From the NCBI RefSeq assembly GCF_014656195.1, contig NZ_BNBY01000012.1:172161-236160 (forward strand): a stretch of 64,000 nt of DNA. The letters are read 5' to 3'. Positions 8,178 through 16,690 of the stretch are shown piece by piece (positions within the stretch are counted from its first letter, which is position 1; each line of letters starts with the position of its first letter). Under the pieces are notes generated by a model. That model worked only from the letters and a program-made list of their open reading frames with translations. It made no database searches and was not told the origin of the DNA. This DNA comes from Kitasatospora xanthocidica. Lineage in GTDB: Bacteria > Actinomycetota > Actinomycetes > Streptomycetales > Streptomycetaceae. A program made the position numbers and the translations under genes.

Positions 8178-8957
8178 TCACAGGTACGGGCCCCGGGGGA
8201 ACCACGGATCGTGGACCTCCCGGGGCCCGTACGGCGTCAGCAGGGTGAGGGCGGGCTGCCCGGCCGCGTACTCCGCCAGCTGCACCGAGCCGTGCCGGGT
8301 CTCCAGTTCGGCCTGCACCGGCAGCGGCAGCTTGCTCAGCGCCCGCCGCAGCTGCAGCGCGTCGCGCCGGCTGACCGGCTGCGGGGCGCGCAGCACCAGC
8401 CGCAGCGGGCTGAGCGGTCCGGTGACCGGCACCCCGCTGCCCAGTTCGTAGCCGGCCGCGCCGATCGGGCCCCAGGGCAGCCGGTGGTCCGCCACCAGCC
8501 GGCCGACCTCCGGCAGCAGGGCCAGCGCCGGGATCGTGGTGAGCCGCTCGGGGGCCAGGCGGGCGCGCCGTTCGACCAGCTGCTCGGGGCGCAGCGTCCG
8601 GGCCACCGCCGCCCAGGGGGCCAGCGCGTCCAGCCGCTGTCCGGGGCGCGGGCCGCGCACGGTCACCGGGGACCAGAGCTCGGGCGCCGCCTCCGGGTCC
8701 CGGGCGCACTGCCGCGGGTGCGGCGGGTCCACCGGGTGGCCGACCACCGCGGGCGCCCGGCCGACCGTCACCCAGGGGTGTGCCCGCAGCACCGCGCGCG
8801 CCCAGTCCGGCAGCTCGCCGCCGGTGAGGGGCCGCAGCGAGCCGGGGCACTGCATCAGCAGCAGGTCGTGCGCGCCGGGCAGCCGGCCGTCCAGCGCGGC
8901 CAGCGGGCCGACCCGGCGGCGCGGTCCGTCGTGCAGTTCCTCGATCGGGTTCCTCAC
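8178..8957 (-). CDS. MdcG-like protein (phosphoribosyl-dephospho-CoA transferase family), probably degenerate
   Basis: 259-residue protein that aligns by eye with MdcG, which attaches the phosphoribosyl-dephospho-CoA prosthetic group to malonate decarboxylase acyl carrier protein. Matching blocks are HDLLLMQCPGSL near the N-terminus, PVTVRGPRPGQRLDALAPW, LPWGPIGAAGYELGSGVPVT, and a C-terminal segment with AELETRHGSVQLAEYAAG and DPWF. The nucleotidyltransferase motif normally read as SDLDL, with two catalytic Asp, is SPLRL here, so both acids appear to be lost. No other mdc gene lies in the window. GTG 8957 is preceded by GGAGGG. It may have a different role or be decaying. Confidence 0.65.
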   Translation of the reverse strand: MRNPIEELHDGPRRRVGPLAALDGRLPGAHDLLLMQCPGSLRPLTGGELPDWARAVLRAHPWVTVGRAPAVVGHPVDPPHPRQCARDPEAAPELWSPVTVRGPRPGQRLDALAPWAAVARTLRPEQLVERRARLAPERLTTIPALALLPEVGRLVADHRLPWGPIGAAGYELGSGVPVTGPLSPLRLVLRAPQPVSRRDALQLRRALSKLPLPVQAELETRHGSVQLAEYAAGQPALTLLTPYGPREVHDPWFPRGPYL

Positions 8958-9107
8958 ACCGCCACCCTCCGCCCGCTCCGCGCCCCCGACTACGGCCCTT
9001 CGACGCGTTCCACCGGGACCAAAGGCTCAACGTGCGTCCGTGAGCGCCCGGTGTGAGAGTGGGGGACAGCCCGGAGTTCCGACATTCCGTCCGTAGGAGG
9101 AGGAGTC

Positions 9108-9338
9108 ATGGGCATCTTCGACAGGCTGTTCCACCGGCCGCCGCAGCACGAGGCCACCGGTGAGGACGCCATGCAGCGGGCGGCCCTCGCCCACGACGAG
9201 GCCGCCGACGCGTTCGGCGACGACGTCGAGCGCGCCCGCCAGAGCGAGGACCGGCTCTCCCGGGAGCGGCTCTCCCAGGAGGAGGCCGACCGGCGGGCCG
9301 CCGAGAACATGACCGCCGAGGGCGATCCCTGGGACTGA
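9108..9338 (+). CDS. Small charged hypothetical protein (76 aa)
   Basis: Short gene with a very strong ribosome-binding site (AGGAGGAGG ending 7 nt before ATG 9108). The product is soluble and helical-looking, rich in Glu, Asp, Arg and Ala (for example EADRRAAENMTAEGDPWD at the C-terminus), with no Cys and no membrane segment. I do not recognise a family. The sequence just after the stop repeats the last coding segment: GGGACTGATGCCCGGGG is followed by GGGATTGAGCCCGGGG, so a DPWD-stop motif occurs twice in the same frame neighbourhood, as if by a small tandem duplication. Confidence 0.7.
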   Translation: MGIFDRLFHRPPQHEATGEDAMQRAALAHDEAADAFGDDVERARQSEDRLSRERLSQEEADRRAAENMTAEGDPWD

Positions 9339-9377
9339 TGCCCGGGGCCGACCCCTGGGATTGAGCCCGGGGATCAG

Positions 9378-9408
9378 CCGGGCCCGGGCGCCGCAGGAGC
9401 GGGCCCGG
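9378..9408. terminator. Hairpin between small protein gene and tricorn gene
   Basis: CCGGGCCCG (9378-9386) pairs with CGGGCCCGG (9400-9408) over a 13-nt loop, between the convergent genes ending at 9338 and 9418. Confidence 0.45.
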
Positions 9409-9417
9409 CCCGGCCGG

Positions 9418-12400
9418 TCACCGCGCCCGCGGCGGCAGCGGCGGGCGCCGCAGGTCCGGCCGGGGCGTGGACTCCGGCGGGGGCTCCGCGGCCGGCGCGT
9501 CCTCCAGTAGTTCCAGGGCGAGCTGGACGGCGGTGACCAGCTCGGGGTGGCGCCCGCGGGCCCAGTCCCGCGGGGTGCGCAGCACGTGCACGTCCGGTTC
9601 GACGCCGCGGTTCTCCACCGACCAGCCGAGCCCGCCGCTGAACCAGGAGGCGTTCTTCGGCACCGAGATCTGGGTGCCGTCGCCGAGGGTGTGCCGTCCG
9701 GACATCCCGACCACCCCGCCCCAGGTGCGGTTGCCGATCACCGGTCCGAGCCCGAGCAGCTTGATGGCCGCGATGATCACGTCCCCGTCCGAGCTGGTGG
9801 CCTCGTCCGCGAGGGCCACCAGCGGGCCGCGCAGCGCGTGCCGGGGCCAGCGGACGGGCTGGCGGTCCCGGGTGAAGTCCCAGGCCAGGACGTGCCGGGT
9901 GAGTTTCTCCAGGACCAGCTCGGAGACGTTGCCGCCGGCGTTGCCGCGGACGTCCAGGACCAGTGCGGGCTTGTCCAGCTCGCGCCGCAGGTCCCGGTTG
10001 AACTGCGCCCAGCCGGAGCCACCGAGGTCCGGGATGTGCAGGTAGCCGCACCGCCCGTCGCTGAACTCCCGTACCAGGGCGCGGCGTTTGGTCACCCAGT
10101 CCTGGTAGCGGATGGGCCGTTCATCGGTCAGCGGGGTGACCGCGATCCGCCGCACCGGGCCGTCCGGTCCGGTGCGCAGGGCCAGTTCGACGGTGGTGCC
10201 GCCGGTGCCGGCCAGCAGGGGCAGCGGTCCGCGCACCGGGTCCACCGGGCGGCCGCCGACCGCGAGCAGCTCGTCGCCGTCCCGGACGCCCTGGGCGGCG
10301 AGCGGGGCGCGGGCGCGAGGGTCGGAGGACTCCCCGGGCAGCACCCGCTCGACCAGCCAGCGCCCGTCGGGGGAGCGGCGGGCGTTGGCGCCGAGCAGGC
10401 CGAGCGGCTGCTGGGCGAGCGACGGGCCCTCGGCGCGCCGGGAGGTGGTGACGTAGGCGTGCGAGGTGCCCAGCTCGCCGAGGAGTTCGCGCAGCAGGTC
10501 GGCGAAGTCGTCGGGTGAGCAGACGCGTTCCAGCAACGGTTCGTACTGGGCGACCAGGGCGGGCCAGTCCAGGCCGGACATCCGCGCGTCCCAGAACTGG
10601 TCCCGGACGATCCGGGCCGCCTCGTGGTAGGCCTGGCGCCATTCGGCGGCCGGGTGCACGGTGTGGGTGATCCGGCGCAGGTCGACGCCGGTGCCGGCGG
10701 AGGGCGCGGAGACCGGGACCACCCGGAGCGTCCCGGCCGAGTAGACGGCGACCGAGCCGCCGTCCCCGGAGACCGCGTAGCCGTCCAGCTTGTCCACCAG
10801 CGTGCTGCGGGTGCCCCGGGCCAGGTCGAAGTACTCCAGCGAGGGGCGGCCCGAGGTGTCCTCGGGGCTGGCGAAGGTCTGCCCGAGGGTGCCGGAGATC
10901 GGCCAGCGCAGCCAGACCAGGCCACCGCGTACCGCGTCGGTGGCCGAGTACTTGGAGGCGATCACCGGGAACTGCAGCAGCCGCTCGCCGATGCCCTCCG
11001 GCTCGACCAGGACGGTGCCGTCGCCGCCGCCGTCCCCGCGCGGGGCGGGCTCCTCGGCGGGCGCGGAGAACGGCGAGGGCGTGTCGGCGGTGAGCGGGAC
11101 GAGGTACGGGCGGCAGCCGAGCGGGAAGGAGAGGTCGCCGGTGTGCACGTCGTGGACCGGGTCGAAGCCGCGCCAGGACAGGAAGGCCAGGTAGCGGCCG
11201 TCCCGGGTGAACACCGGCTGCTCGTCCTCGAACCGGCCGTCGGTGACCTCGGTGATCGGCGCGGGCGCCCCGGTGCGGGTGAGCCGGATCCGGCGCAGCG
11301 AGCGTCCGGCGACCGGCTGGGACCAGGCGATCCAGTGCGAGTCGGGGGAGAACCGGGCGCTAGAGACCGGGCCGTACGCGGAGGAGGCCAGCTCGCGGAC
11401 CTCGCCGTCGGCGGCGGAGACCAGCAGCAGCCGCCCGTCCGAGGCGCAGACGGCGAGGCGGCTGCCGTCGGGGGAGGCGGTGAGCTCCAGGACCCGGCCG
11501 AGCCGGCCGGCGGCGAGCACCCGGTGGCGGTGGCGGTCCCCGCCCGCGTGGGTGGCCGTGCCCGCGTGACCGTGTTCGTGTTCGTGCCCGTGCTCGGGGG
11601 CGGCCTCGTGGCCGGGCAGTGGCAGCACCTCGATCGCGTCGGCGCCCTCGGCGTCGGTGATCCAGGCCGCCTCGCCGGTGTGCCCGAGCATGACCGGCAG
11701 CCGGGTCCGCACCCCCGGGGTGTCGGCGAGCGCGCGGGCCGGGCCGTCCTTGTGGGTGAGCCAGTACTGGCTGCCGCGCACGGTGATCACCCCGGCCCGG
11801 CCGGTCCGGTCGCAGGCGAGGTCCTTGACCTGGGTCGCGGCGCCGACCTGGTACGGGCGGCGGCCGGCCCGGGCGCCGCCGAGCGGGACGTGCAGCCGGT
11901 GCGGGGCGGGGGCGTCCAGGCCGTCCAGCAGCCAGAGGTCGCCGGCGTGCTGGTAGACGATCCGGGTGCCGTCGGTGGCGGCTTCGCGGGCGTAGTAGGA
12001 GGCGTGGTCGGTGTGGCGGCGCAGGTCGGTGCCGTCCGGGCGGCAGGAGTAGAGGTTGCCGACGCCCTCGTGGTCGGAGAGGAAGGCGATCCGCCCGCCG
12101 ACCGGCATCGGGGAGGCGAGGTGGCCGGTGTGGTCGGGCAGGATCCGCTCGCCGTCCGCCCAGAGCCGGCCGACGGCGCCGCCCCGGTAGCGCTTCCAGG
12201 CGGCCGGTTCGTGCGGGGCGGCGCCGGTGAGCAGGACGGTGCGCTCCCGGCTCATCTGGGCGTCGCCGACCGGCCCCCAGGGCATCCGGCGGCCGGGGGA
12301 GCCGTCCGGCGGCAGGGCGTGCGCCCAGGTGTAGTGGCCGAAGGGCTCGTGGAAGGAGGTGACGGCCAGCACCTCGCCGTCCGGCAGCCAGCCGCGCACC

Positions 12401-12687
12401 CGGGTGTCCTGGCTGCCCCAGAAGCTGAGCCGGTGCGCCTCGCCGCCGTCGACGGGTGCGGTCCAGACCTCGGGGGTGAGGCTCAGCCAGCCGGTCCAGG
12501 CGAGGGTGGTGCCGTCGGGGGAGAAGCGGGGGTGGCTGACCCGGGTGCGGTCGCAGGTGACCCGCCAGGCCCGTCCGGTGACGGTGCCCCCGGTGTCCAG
12601 CGGGGCGATCCAGACGTCGTCCTCGGCGGTGAAGGTGAGCAGGCCGCCGTGCAGGTGGGGGTGGCGGAGGTAGCCGGGCGGGGTCAC
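9418..12687 (-). CDS. Tricorn protease homologue (S41-type)
   Basis: Large cytosolic peptidase of about 1,089 residues that trims peptides released by other proteases such as the proteasome. The N-terminal two-thirds form beta-propeller repeats (RVSHPRFSPDGTTLAWTGW, SARFSPDSHWIAWSQP and similar). A core domain, a PDZ domain and the catalytic S41 domain follow. Catalytic residues match the Thermoplasma enzyme nearly by position: Ser-His in GTSHAYV (about 742), Ser-Asp in SSDGDVI (about 964) and Glu in NRGVEPDV (about 1028). An unusual His-rich insertion (PEHGHEHEHGH and DRHRHR, about residues 359-389) sits in the propeller. Start GTG 12687 is preceded by AAGGA with 7-nt spacing; upstream in-frame sequence overlaps the chitinase control region and looks non-coding. 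Confidence 0.92.
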   Translation of the reverse strand: MTPPGYLRHPHLHGGLLTFTAEDDVWIAPLDTGGTVTGRAWRVTCDRTRVSHPRFSPDGTTLAWTGWLSLTPEVWTAPVDGGEAHRLSFWGSQDTRVRGWLPDGEVLAVTSFHEPFGHYTWAHALPPDGSPGRRMPWGPVGDAQMSRERTVLLTGAAPHEPAAWKRYRGGAVGRLWADGERILPDHTGHLASPMPVGGRIAFLSDHEGVGNLYSCRPDGTDLRRHTDHASYYAREAATDGTRIVYQHAGDLWLLDGLDAPAPHRLHVPLGGARAGRRPYQVGAATQVKDLACDRTGRAGVITVRGSQYWLTHKDGPARALADTPGVRTRLPVMLGHTGEAAWITDAEGADAIEVLPLPGHEAAPEHGHEHEHGHAGTATHAGGDRHRHRVLAAGRLGRVLELTASPDGSRLAVCASDGRLLLVSAADGEVRELASSAYGPVSSARFSPDSHWIAWSQPVAGRSLRRIRLTRTGAPAPITEVTDGRFEDEQPVFTRDGRYLAFLSWRGFDPVHDVHTGDLSFPLGCRPYLVPLTADTPSPFSAPAEEPAPRGDGGGDGTVLVEPEGIGERLLQFPVIASKYSATDAVRGGLVWLRWPISGTLGQTFASPEDTSGRPSLEYFDLARGTRSTLVDKLDGYAVSGDGGSVAVYSAGTLRVVPVSAPSAGTGVDLRRITHTVHPAAEWRQAYHEAARIVRDQFWDARMSGLDWPALVAQYEPLLERVCSPDDFADLLRELLGELGTSHAYVTTSRRAEGPSLAQQPLGLLGANARRSPDGRWLVERVLPGESSDPRARAPLAAQGVRDGDELLAVGGRPVDPVRGPLPLLAGTGGTTVELALRTGPDGPVRRIAVTPLTDERPIRYQDWVTKRRALVREFSDGRCGYLHIPDLGGSGWAQFNRDLRRELDKPALVLDVRGNAGGNVSELVLEKLTRHVLAWDFTRDRQPVRWPRHALRGPLVALADEATSSDGDVIIAAIKLLGLGPVIGNRTWGGVVGMSGRHTLGDGTQISVPKNASWFSGGLGWSVENRGVEPDVHVLRTPRDWARGRHPELVTAVQLALELLEDAPAAEPPPESTPRPDLRRPPLPPRAR

Positions 12688-12749
12688 CCCTCCATCCTTC
12701 GACGGGGTGTCACACCCGGCAACCGGAACGGCGGGCGAGGAGGCCCCGA

Positions 12750-12765
12750 ACCGGTCTGGACCATT
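12750..12765 (+). promoter_or_regulatory. DasR-like (dre) site 1 upstream of chitinase
   Basis: ACCGGTCTGGACCATT matches the DasR consensus ACTGGTCTAGACCACT at 13 of 16 positions. It is directly followed by TTGACA (12764-12769), a plausible -35 hexamer. Paired repeats of this kind are known in streptomycete chitinase promoters. Confidence 0.6.
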
Positions 12766-12790
12766 GACACCGTACAGCCGGATCCACTTC

Positions 12791-12806
12791 AGTGGTCTAG
12801 TCCAAC
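12791..12806 (+). promoter_or_regulatory. DasR-like (dre) site 2 upstream of chitinase
   Basis: AGTGGTCTAGTCCAAC matches the DasR consensus at 12 of 16 positions and lies about 40 bp downstream of site 1, about 95 bp before the chitinase start. The TGGTCTAGTCCA core is a near-palindrome. Expected effect: repression relieved by glucosamine-6-phosphate, so chitin breakdown products induce the gene. Confidence 0.6.
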
Positions 12807-12899
12807 TAGGGTGCCAGGCCGGGCCGTTCCCCCCACTGGCGCGTGCTCCGGCGTGCCCTCGGACGTCCCCCACGACCGCGCCATCGCAGGAGCACCCGC

Positions 12900-14573
12900 A
12901 TGCGCAGACCCCGCTACTCGCCCGTTCGCCGGGCCCACCGCCGTGCCGCGCTCGCCGCCGGCACGGCCTCCGCCGTCGCCGCGGCCACCCTGGTCGGCGT
13001 CACCCTGGGCCTGGCCCCCGCCGCCTCGGCCGGCGAGTTCCTGGTCAACGGCGGCTTCGAATCCGGCTCGCTCGGCCCCTGGAGCTGCACCGGCGGCTCC
13101 GGCAGCGTCGTCACCAGCCCGGTGCACGGCGGCAGCCGGGCGCTCGCCGCCGCGGCCTCGTCGGGCGACACCGCCCAGTGCGGCCAGACCGTCACCGTCG
13201 CCCCCGGCACCACGTACACGCTCAGCGCGTACGTCAACGGCTCCTACGTCTACCTGGGCGTCGACGGCGGCCCCAGCACCTGGACGCCCGGCACCGGCGG
13301 CTCGTACCAGAAGCTCAGCGTCAGCTTCACCACCGGCGCCAACCAGACCAGCGCCACCGTCTACACCCACGGCTGGTACGGCCAGGGGACCTACTACGCG
13401 GACGACGTCTCGCTGGACGGCCCGGGCGCCCCCAGTCCGACGCCCACGCCCACCGTGACCACCTCGCCGACCGCGACGCCCACGGGCACGCCCACCGGTA
13501 CTCCGACGGGCACCCCCACGGGCACGCCCACCGGCACCCCGACCAGCCCGCCCGCCGGCAGTCACGCCCTGGTCGGCTACCTGCACGCGAGCTTCGCCAA
13601 CGGCTCCGGCTACACCCGGATGGCCGACGTCCCGGACTCCTGGGACTTCATCGACCTGTCCTTCGGCGAACCCACCTCCGTCACCTCCGGCGACATCCGC
13701 TTCAACCGCTGTCCGGTCACCGAGTGCCCGACCGTCGAGTCGGACGCCGACTTCAAGGCCGCCATCGCGGCCAAGCGCGCCCGGGGCAAGAAGGTGCTGA
13801 TCTCGATCGGCGGCCAGAACGGCCAGGTCCAGCTGACCAGCACCGCCGCCCGGGACGCCTTCGTCAGCTCGGTCTCGGCGATCATCGACAAGTGGGGTCT
13901 GGACGGCCTGGACATCGACTTCGAGGGCCACTCGCTCTCCCTCAACACGGGCGACACCGACTTCAAGAACCCGACCAGCCCGGTCGTGGTCAACCTGATC
14001 TCCGCGCTGAAGACCCTCAAGGCCAAGTACGGCGCGGGCTTCGTGCTGACCATGGCGCCGGAGACCTTCTTCGTCCAACTCGGCTACCAGTACTACGGAT
14101 CCGGCCCCTGGGGCGGCCAGGACCCGCGGGCCGGGGCGTACCTGCCGGTCATCCACGCGCTGCGCGACGACCTCACCCTGCTGCACGTCCAGGACTACAA
14201 CTCCGGCTCCGTCATGGGCCTGGACAACCAGTACCACTCGATGGGCGGCGCCGACTTCCACGTCGCGATGACCGACATGCTGCTCAAGGGCTTCCCGGTG
14301 GCGGGCAACGCGAACAACGTGTTCCCGGCGCTGCCCGCCGCCAAGGTCGCCATCGGCATGCCGGCCACCACCAACGCGGGCAACGGCTACATCGCCCCCG
14401 CCGAGGTGGACAAGGCGCTGGACTGCCTCACCAAGCTCACCAACTGCGGAACGTACGTGCCGCGTTCGGGCGCCCAGCCGAACCTGCGCGGGCTGATGAC
14501 CTGGTCGATCAACTGGGACCGGTTCGGCGGCCAGGAGTTCTCCAGGAACTTCGACGGCTACTTCGGCCGCTGA
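12900..14573 (+). CDS. chi: Secreted GH18 chitinase with N-terminal carbohydrate-binding domain
   Basis: Extracellular endochitinase of about 557 residues. It has an Arg-rich signal peptide of about 41 residues ending at AASA, then a beta-sandwich carbohydrate-binding module (about 42-176; begins GEFLVNGGFESGSLGPW). A Pro/Thr linker made of TPTGTPTG repeats (about 178-220) leads into the GH18 barrel (about 221-557). The catalytic motif DGLDIDFE gives the acid Glu at about residue 342. Substrate-assisted hydrolysis of chitin with retention is the family mechanism. ATG 12900 is used because a typical signal peptide begins there and AGGAG lies upstream. Control by DasR is suggested by the two dre-like sites. 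Which chitinase subclass it belongs to cannot be settled here, so the symbol is generic. Confidence 0.93.
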   Translation: MRRPRYSPVRRAHRRAALAAGTASAVAAATLVGVTLGLAPAASAGEFLVNGGFESGSLGPWSCTGGSGSVVTSPVHGGSRALAAAASSGDTAQCGQTVTVAPGTTYTLSAYVNGSYVYLGVDGGPSTWTPGTGGSYQKLSVSFTTGANQTSATVYTHGWYGQGTYYADDVSLDGPGAPSPTPTPTVTTSPTATPTGTPTGTPTGTPTGTPTGTPTSPPAGSHALVGYLHASFANGSGYTRMADVPDSWDFIDLSFGEPTSVTSGDIRFNRCPVTECPTVESDADFKAAIAAKRARGKKVLISIGGQNGQVQLTSTAARDAFVSSVSAIIDKWGLDGLDIDFEGHSLSLNTGDTDFKNPTSPVVVNLISALKTLKAKYGAGFVLTMAPETFFVQLGYQYYGSGPWGGQDPRAGAYLPVIHALRDDLTLLHVQDYNSGSVMGLDNQYHSMGGADFHVAMTDMLLKGFPVAGNANNVFPALPAAKVAIGMPATTNAGNGYIAPAEVDKALDCLTKLTNCGTYVPRSGAQPNLRGLMTWSINWDRFGGQEFSRNFDGYFGR

Positions 14574-14608
14574 CCCGGCACCCGCCGGCCGGAACGTCCA
14601 CGGGGCCG

Positions 14609-14660
14609 TGCTTGAACCTGACGCCGTGCTTGAACCTGACACCGGTGTGAGGTCCAAGCA
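14609..14660 (+). promoter_or_regulatory. Direct repeat plus long palindrome overlapping MFS gene start
   Basis: TGCTTGAACCTGAC occurs at 14609-14622 and again at 14627-14640 (18-bp period). The second copy is the left arm of a 34-bp dyad: TGCTTGAACCTGACACC (14627-14643) against GGTGTGAGGTCCAAGCA (14644-14660), 15 of 17 pairs, with perfect centre ACACCGGTGT. It ends at the first ATG of the exporter gene, so a bound repressor would block transcription or translation start. The dyad type fits TetR/MarR-family regulators; none is adjacent. Confidence 0.6.
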
Positions 14661-15859
14661 TGGTCCCCATGGCGACCACACAGCTCCCGACTCCGGTACC
14701 CCGCAAGCCCTTTCCGCTCCCCGCCCTGCTCGCCCTGGCCACCGCGGTCTTCGTCACCGCGCTCACCGAGACCCTGCCCGCCGGGGTGCTGCCCGGCATG
14801 GGCGAGTCCCTCGGCGTCAGCGAGTCGGCCGCCGGGCAGACCGTCACGGTCTACGCGATCGGGACCGCGGTCACCGCGATCCCGCTCACCGCGGCCACCG
14901 CCGGCTGGAACCGCAAGCGGCTGCTGCTCACCGCGATGGGCGGCTTCGCGGTGGCCAACACGGTGACCGCGGTCTCCGGCGACTACCCGCTCACGATGGC
15001 CGCCCGCTTCCTCGCGGGCGTGGCGGCCGGCCTCGCCTGGGCCCTGCTGGCCGGGTACGCCCGCCGGCTGGTGCCGGTCGAGCAGCAGGGCCGGGCGATG
15101 GCCGTGGCGATGGCTGGGGTGCCGGTGGCGCTGTCGCTGGGAGTGCCGGTCGGCACCTTCCTCGGCCGGATCCTCGCCTGGTGGGTGCCCTTCCTGGCCA
15201 TGACGGCACTGGCGGTCGTCGTGATCGGCTGGATCGCGGCGATGCTGCCCGAGCAGCCCGGGCAGCCGGACGGCGAGCGGGCCCCGGTCCGGCGCGCGCT
15301 CACCGTGCCCGGCGTGCGGCCGGTGCTCACCGTGACCGTGCTCTTCGTGCTCGCGCACACCATCCTGTTCACCTACATCGCACCCCTGCTCGACCGGGCC
15401 GGCCTCGGCGGCGCCACCGGCACCGTGCTGCTGGTCTTCGGCCTGGCCTCGCTGGCGAGCATCTGGCTCACCGGCGCCCACATCCACCGCCGGCTGCGGC
15501 GGCTGACGATCGGCGGCGCGCTGCTGGTCGCGGTGGCGGCGGGCGTCCTCGCGGTGCGCTCCGGCGACGCGCCGCTGGTGTACCTGGCGGCGGCGTTCTG
15601 GGGCCTGGGCTGGGGCGGCGCCCCGACCCTGCTGCAGACCGCCCTCGGAGACGCGGGAGGCGAGCAGGCGGACGCCGCCCAGGCCGTGCTGGTGACCCTG
15701 TGGAACGCCGCGATGGCGGGCGGCGGGGTGGCCGGCGGCGTCGTCCTGAGCCGGCTCGGCGCCGGCGCCCTGCCCTGGACGGTCCTCGCGCTGATGCTGC
15801 CCGTCCTCGCGGTGGTCGCCGGCGCCCGCCGCCACGCCTTCCCCCCGGTCCGCGGCTAG
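14660..15859 (+). CDS. MFS transporter (drug:H+ antiporter-1 type)
   Basis: Twelve-helix major facilitator permease of 399 residues. It has short loops and the DHA1 features LTAATAGWNRKRLLLTAMGG (loop 2-3, equivalent to motif A) and AGVPVALSLGVPVGTFLG (motif C region, helix 5), typical of chloramphenicol- or sugar-efflux-type exporters. Substrate is unknown. Starts are possible at ATG 14660 or ATG 14669; no Shine-Dalgarno is visible, and the palindrome 14627-14660 abuts the start, so a very short or absent leader is likely. It lies downstream of the chitinase gene on the same strand with 86 bp between, but the operator suggests separate control. Confidence 0.87.
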   Translation: MVPMATTQLPTPVPRKPFPLPALLALATAVFVTALTETLPAGVLPGMGESLGVSESAAGQTVTVYAIGTAVTAIPLTAATAGWNRKRLLLTAMGGFAVANTVTAVSGDYPLTMAARFLAGVAAGLAWALLAGYARRLVPVEQQGRAMAVAMAGVPVALSLGVPVGTFLGRILAWWVPFLAMTALAVVVIGWIAAMLPEQPGQPDGERAPVRRALTVPGVRPVLTVTVLFVLAHTILFTYIAPLLDRAGLGGATGTVLLVFGLASLASIWLTGAHIHRRLRRLTIGGALLVAVAAGVLAVRSGDAPLVYLAAAFWGLGWGGAPTLLQTALGDAGGEQADAAQAVLVTLWNAAMAGGGVAGGVVLSRLGAGALPWTVLALMLPVLAVVAGARRHAFPPVRG

Positions 15860-15906
15860 CCGTGCGCCCGCCCGTTCGCCTCCGTCAGCCGGTCGTCAGC
15901 CGATCG

Positions 15907-16569
15907 TCAGCCGATCGCCAGCCCGTTCGCCCGCATCCGGGCGACCAGCTCGGCCGGGGCGCTGGCGGTGGAGCCCGCCGAGTACGGCGGCCGCGGGTCG
16001 TACTCGATGAGCAGCTGGATCGACTGCGCGACCGGGTCCCCGGCCAGCCGGCCGGCCAGCGACAGGGCCAGGTCGATCCCGGCCGAGACCCCGGCCGCGG
16101 TCGCGTACTTGCCGTCCACCACGACCCGCTCGGTGCCGGTGGGCTCGGCCCCGAGCTTGCCCAGCTCCTCCAGGCAGGCCCAGTGCGAGGTGGCCCGCCG
16201 GCCGGCCAGCAGCCCGGCGGCGGCCAGCACCAGCGAACCGGAGCAGACCGAGGTGGTCCAGGCGGTGGTCGCGTCCACGGCCCGCAGCCACTCCAGCACC
16301 GGCCCGTCCGAGAGCCGCGCCCGGGTGCCCGGCCCGCCGGGGACCAGCAGGGTGTCCACCGGCCCGACCGCGTCGAGGCCGGTGTCCGGCAGCAGCCGCA
16401 GCCCGCTGGTGCAGCGCACCGGGCGGCCGCCCGGCGAGGCGGTGACCACCCGGTACGCCCCCGGTCGCCCGGAGGCGTTGCCGGCGCCCGTGAACACCTC
16501 CACGGGGCCGGTCACGTCGAGGCTCTGCACGCCCTCGTAGAGGACGACCAGCACGGTGTGTGCTCCCAT
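15907..16569 (-). CDS. DJ-1/PfpI family protein
   Basis: 220-residue protein of the class I glutamine amidotransferase-like DJ-1/PfpI superfamily. It has MGAHTVLVVLYEGVQSLDVT at the N-terminus with the usual acidic residue, TLLVPGGPGTRA, the nucleophile elbow TTSVCSGSLVLAAAGLL (Cys at about residue 109) and SAGIDLALSL towards the C-terminus. The layout matches isonitrile-hydratase/AraC-N-terminal-type members rather than proteases; substrate unknown. The last codons and the region just beyond (15884-15920) contain three copies of a GATCGTCAGCC-like 11-mer. Start ATG 16569 gives full family length. Confidence 0.83.
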   Translation of the reverse strand: MGAHTVLVVLYEGVQSLDVTGPVEVFTGAGNASGRPGAYRVVTASPGGRPVRCTSGLRLLPDTGLDAVGPVDTLLVPGGPGTRARLSDGPVLEWLRAVDATTAWTTSVCSGSLVLAAAGLLAGRRATSHWACLEELGKLGAEPTGTERVVVDGKYATAAGVSAGIDLALSLAGRLAGDPVAQSIQLLIEYDPRPPYSAGSTASAPAELVARMRANGLAIG

Positions 16570-16690
16570 GCGGCCAGCCTGTCAGCGGGCCGGGGTGGCA
16601 GCAATGACCTGTGGCCCACCTTTCCTGCCACCGCTGGGGCGGTGCGCCGCGTGGACCGTACGCCAACCGCCGCGCGGGTACGCCGAAACG

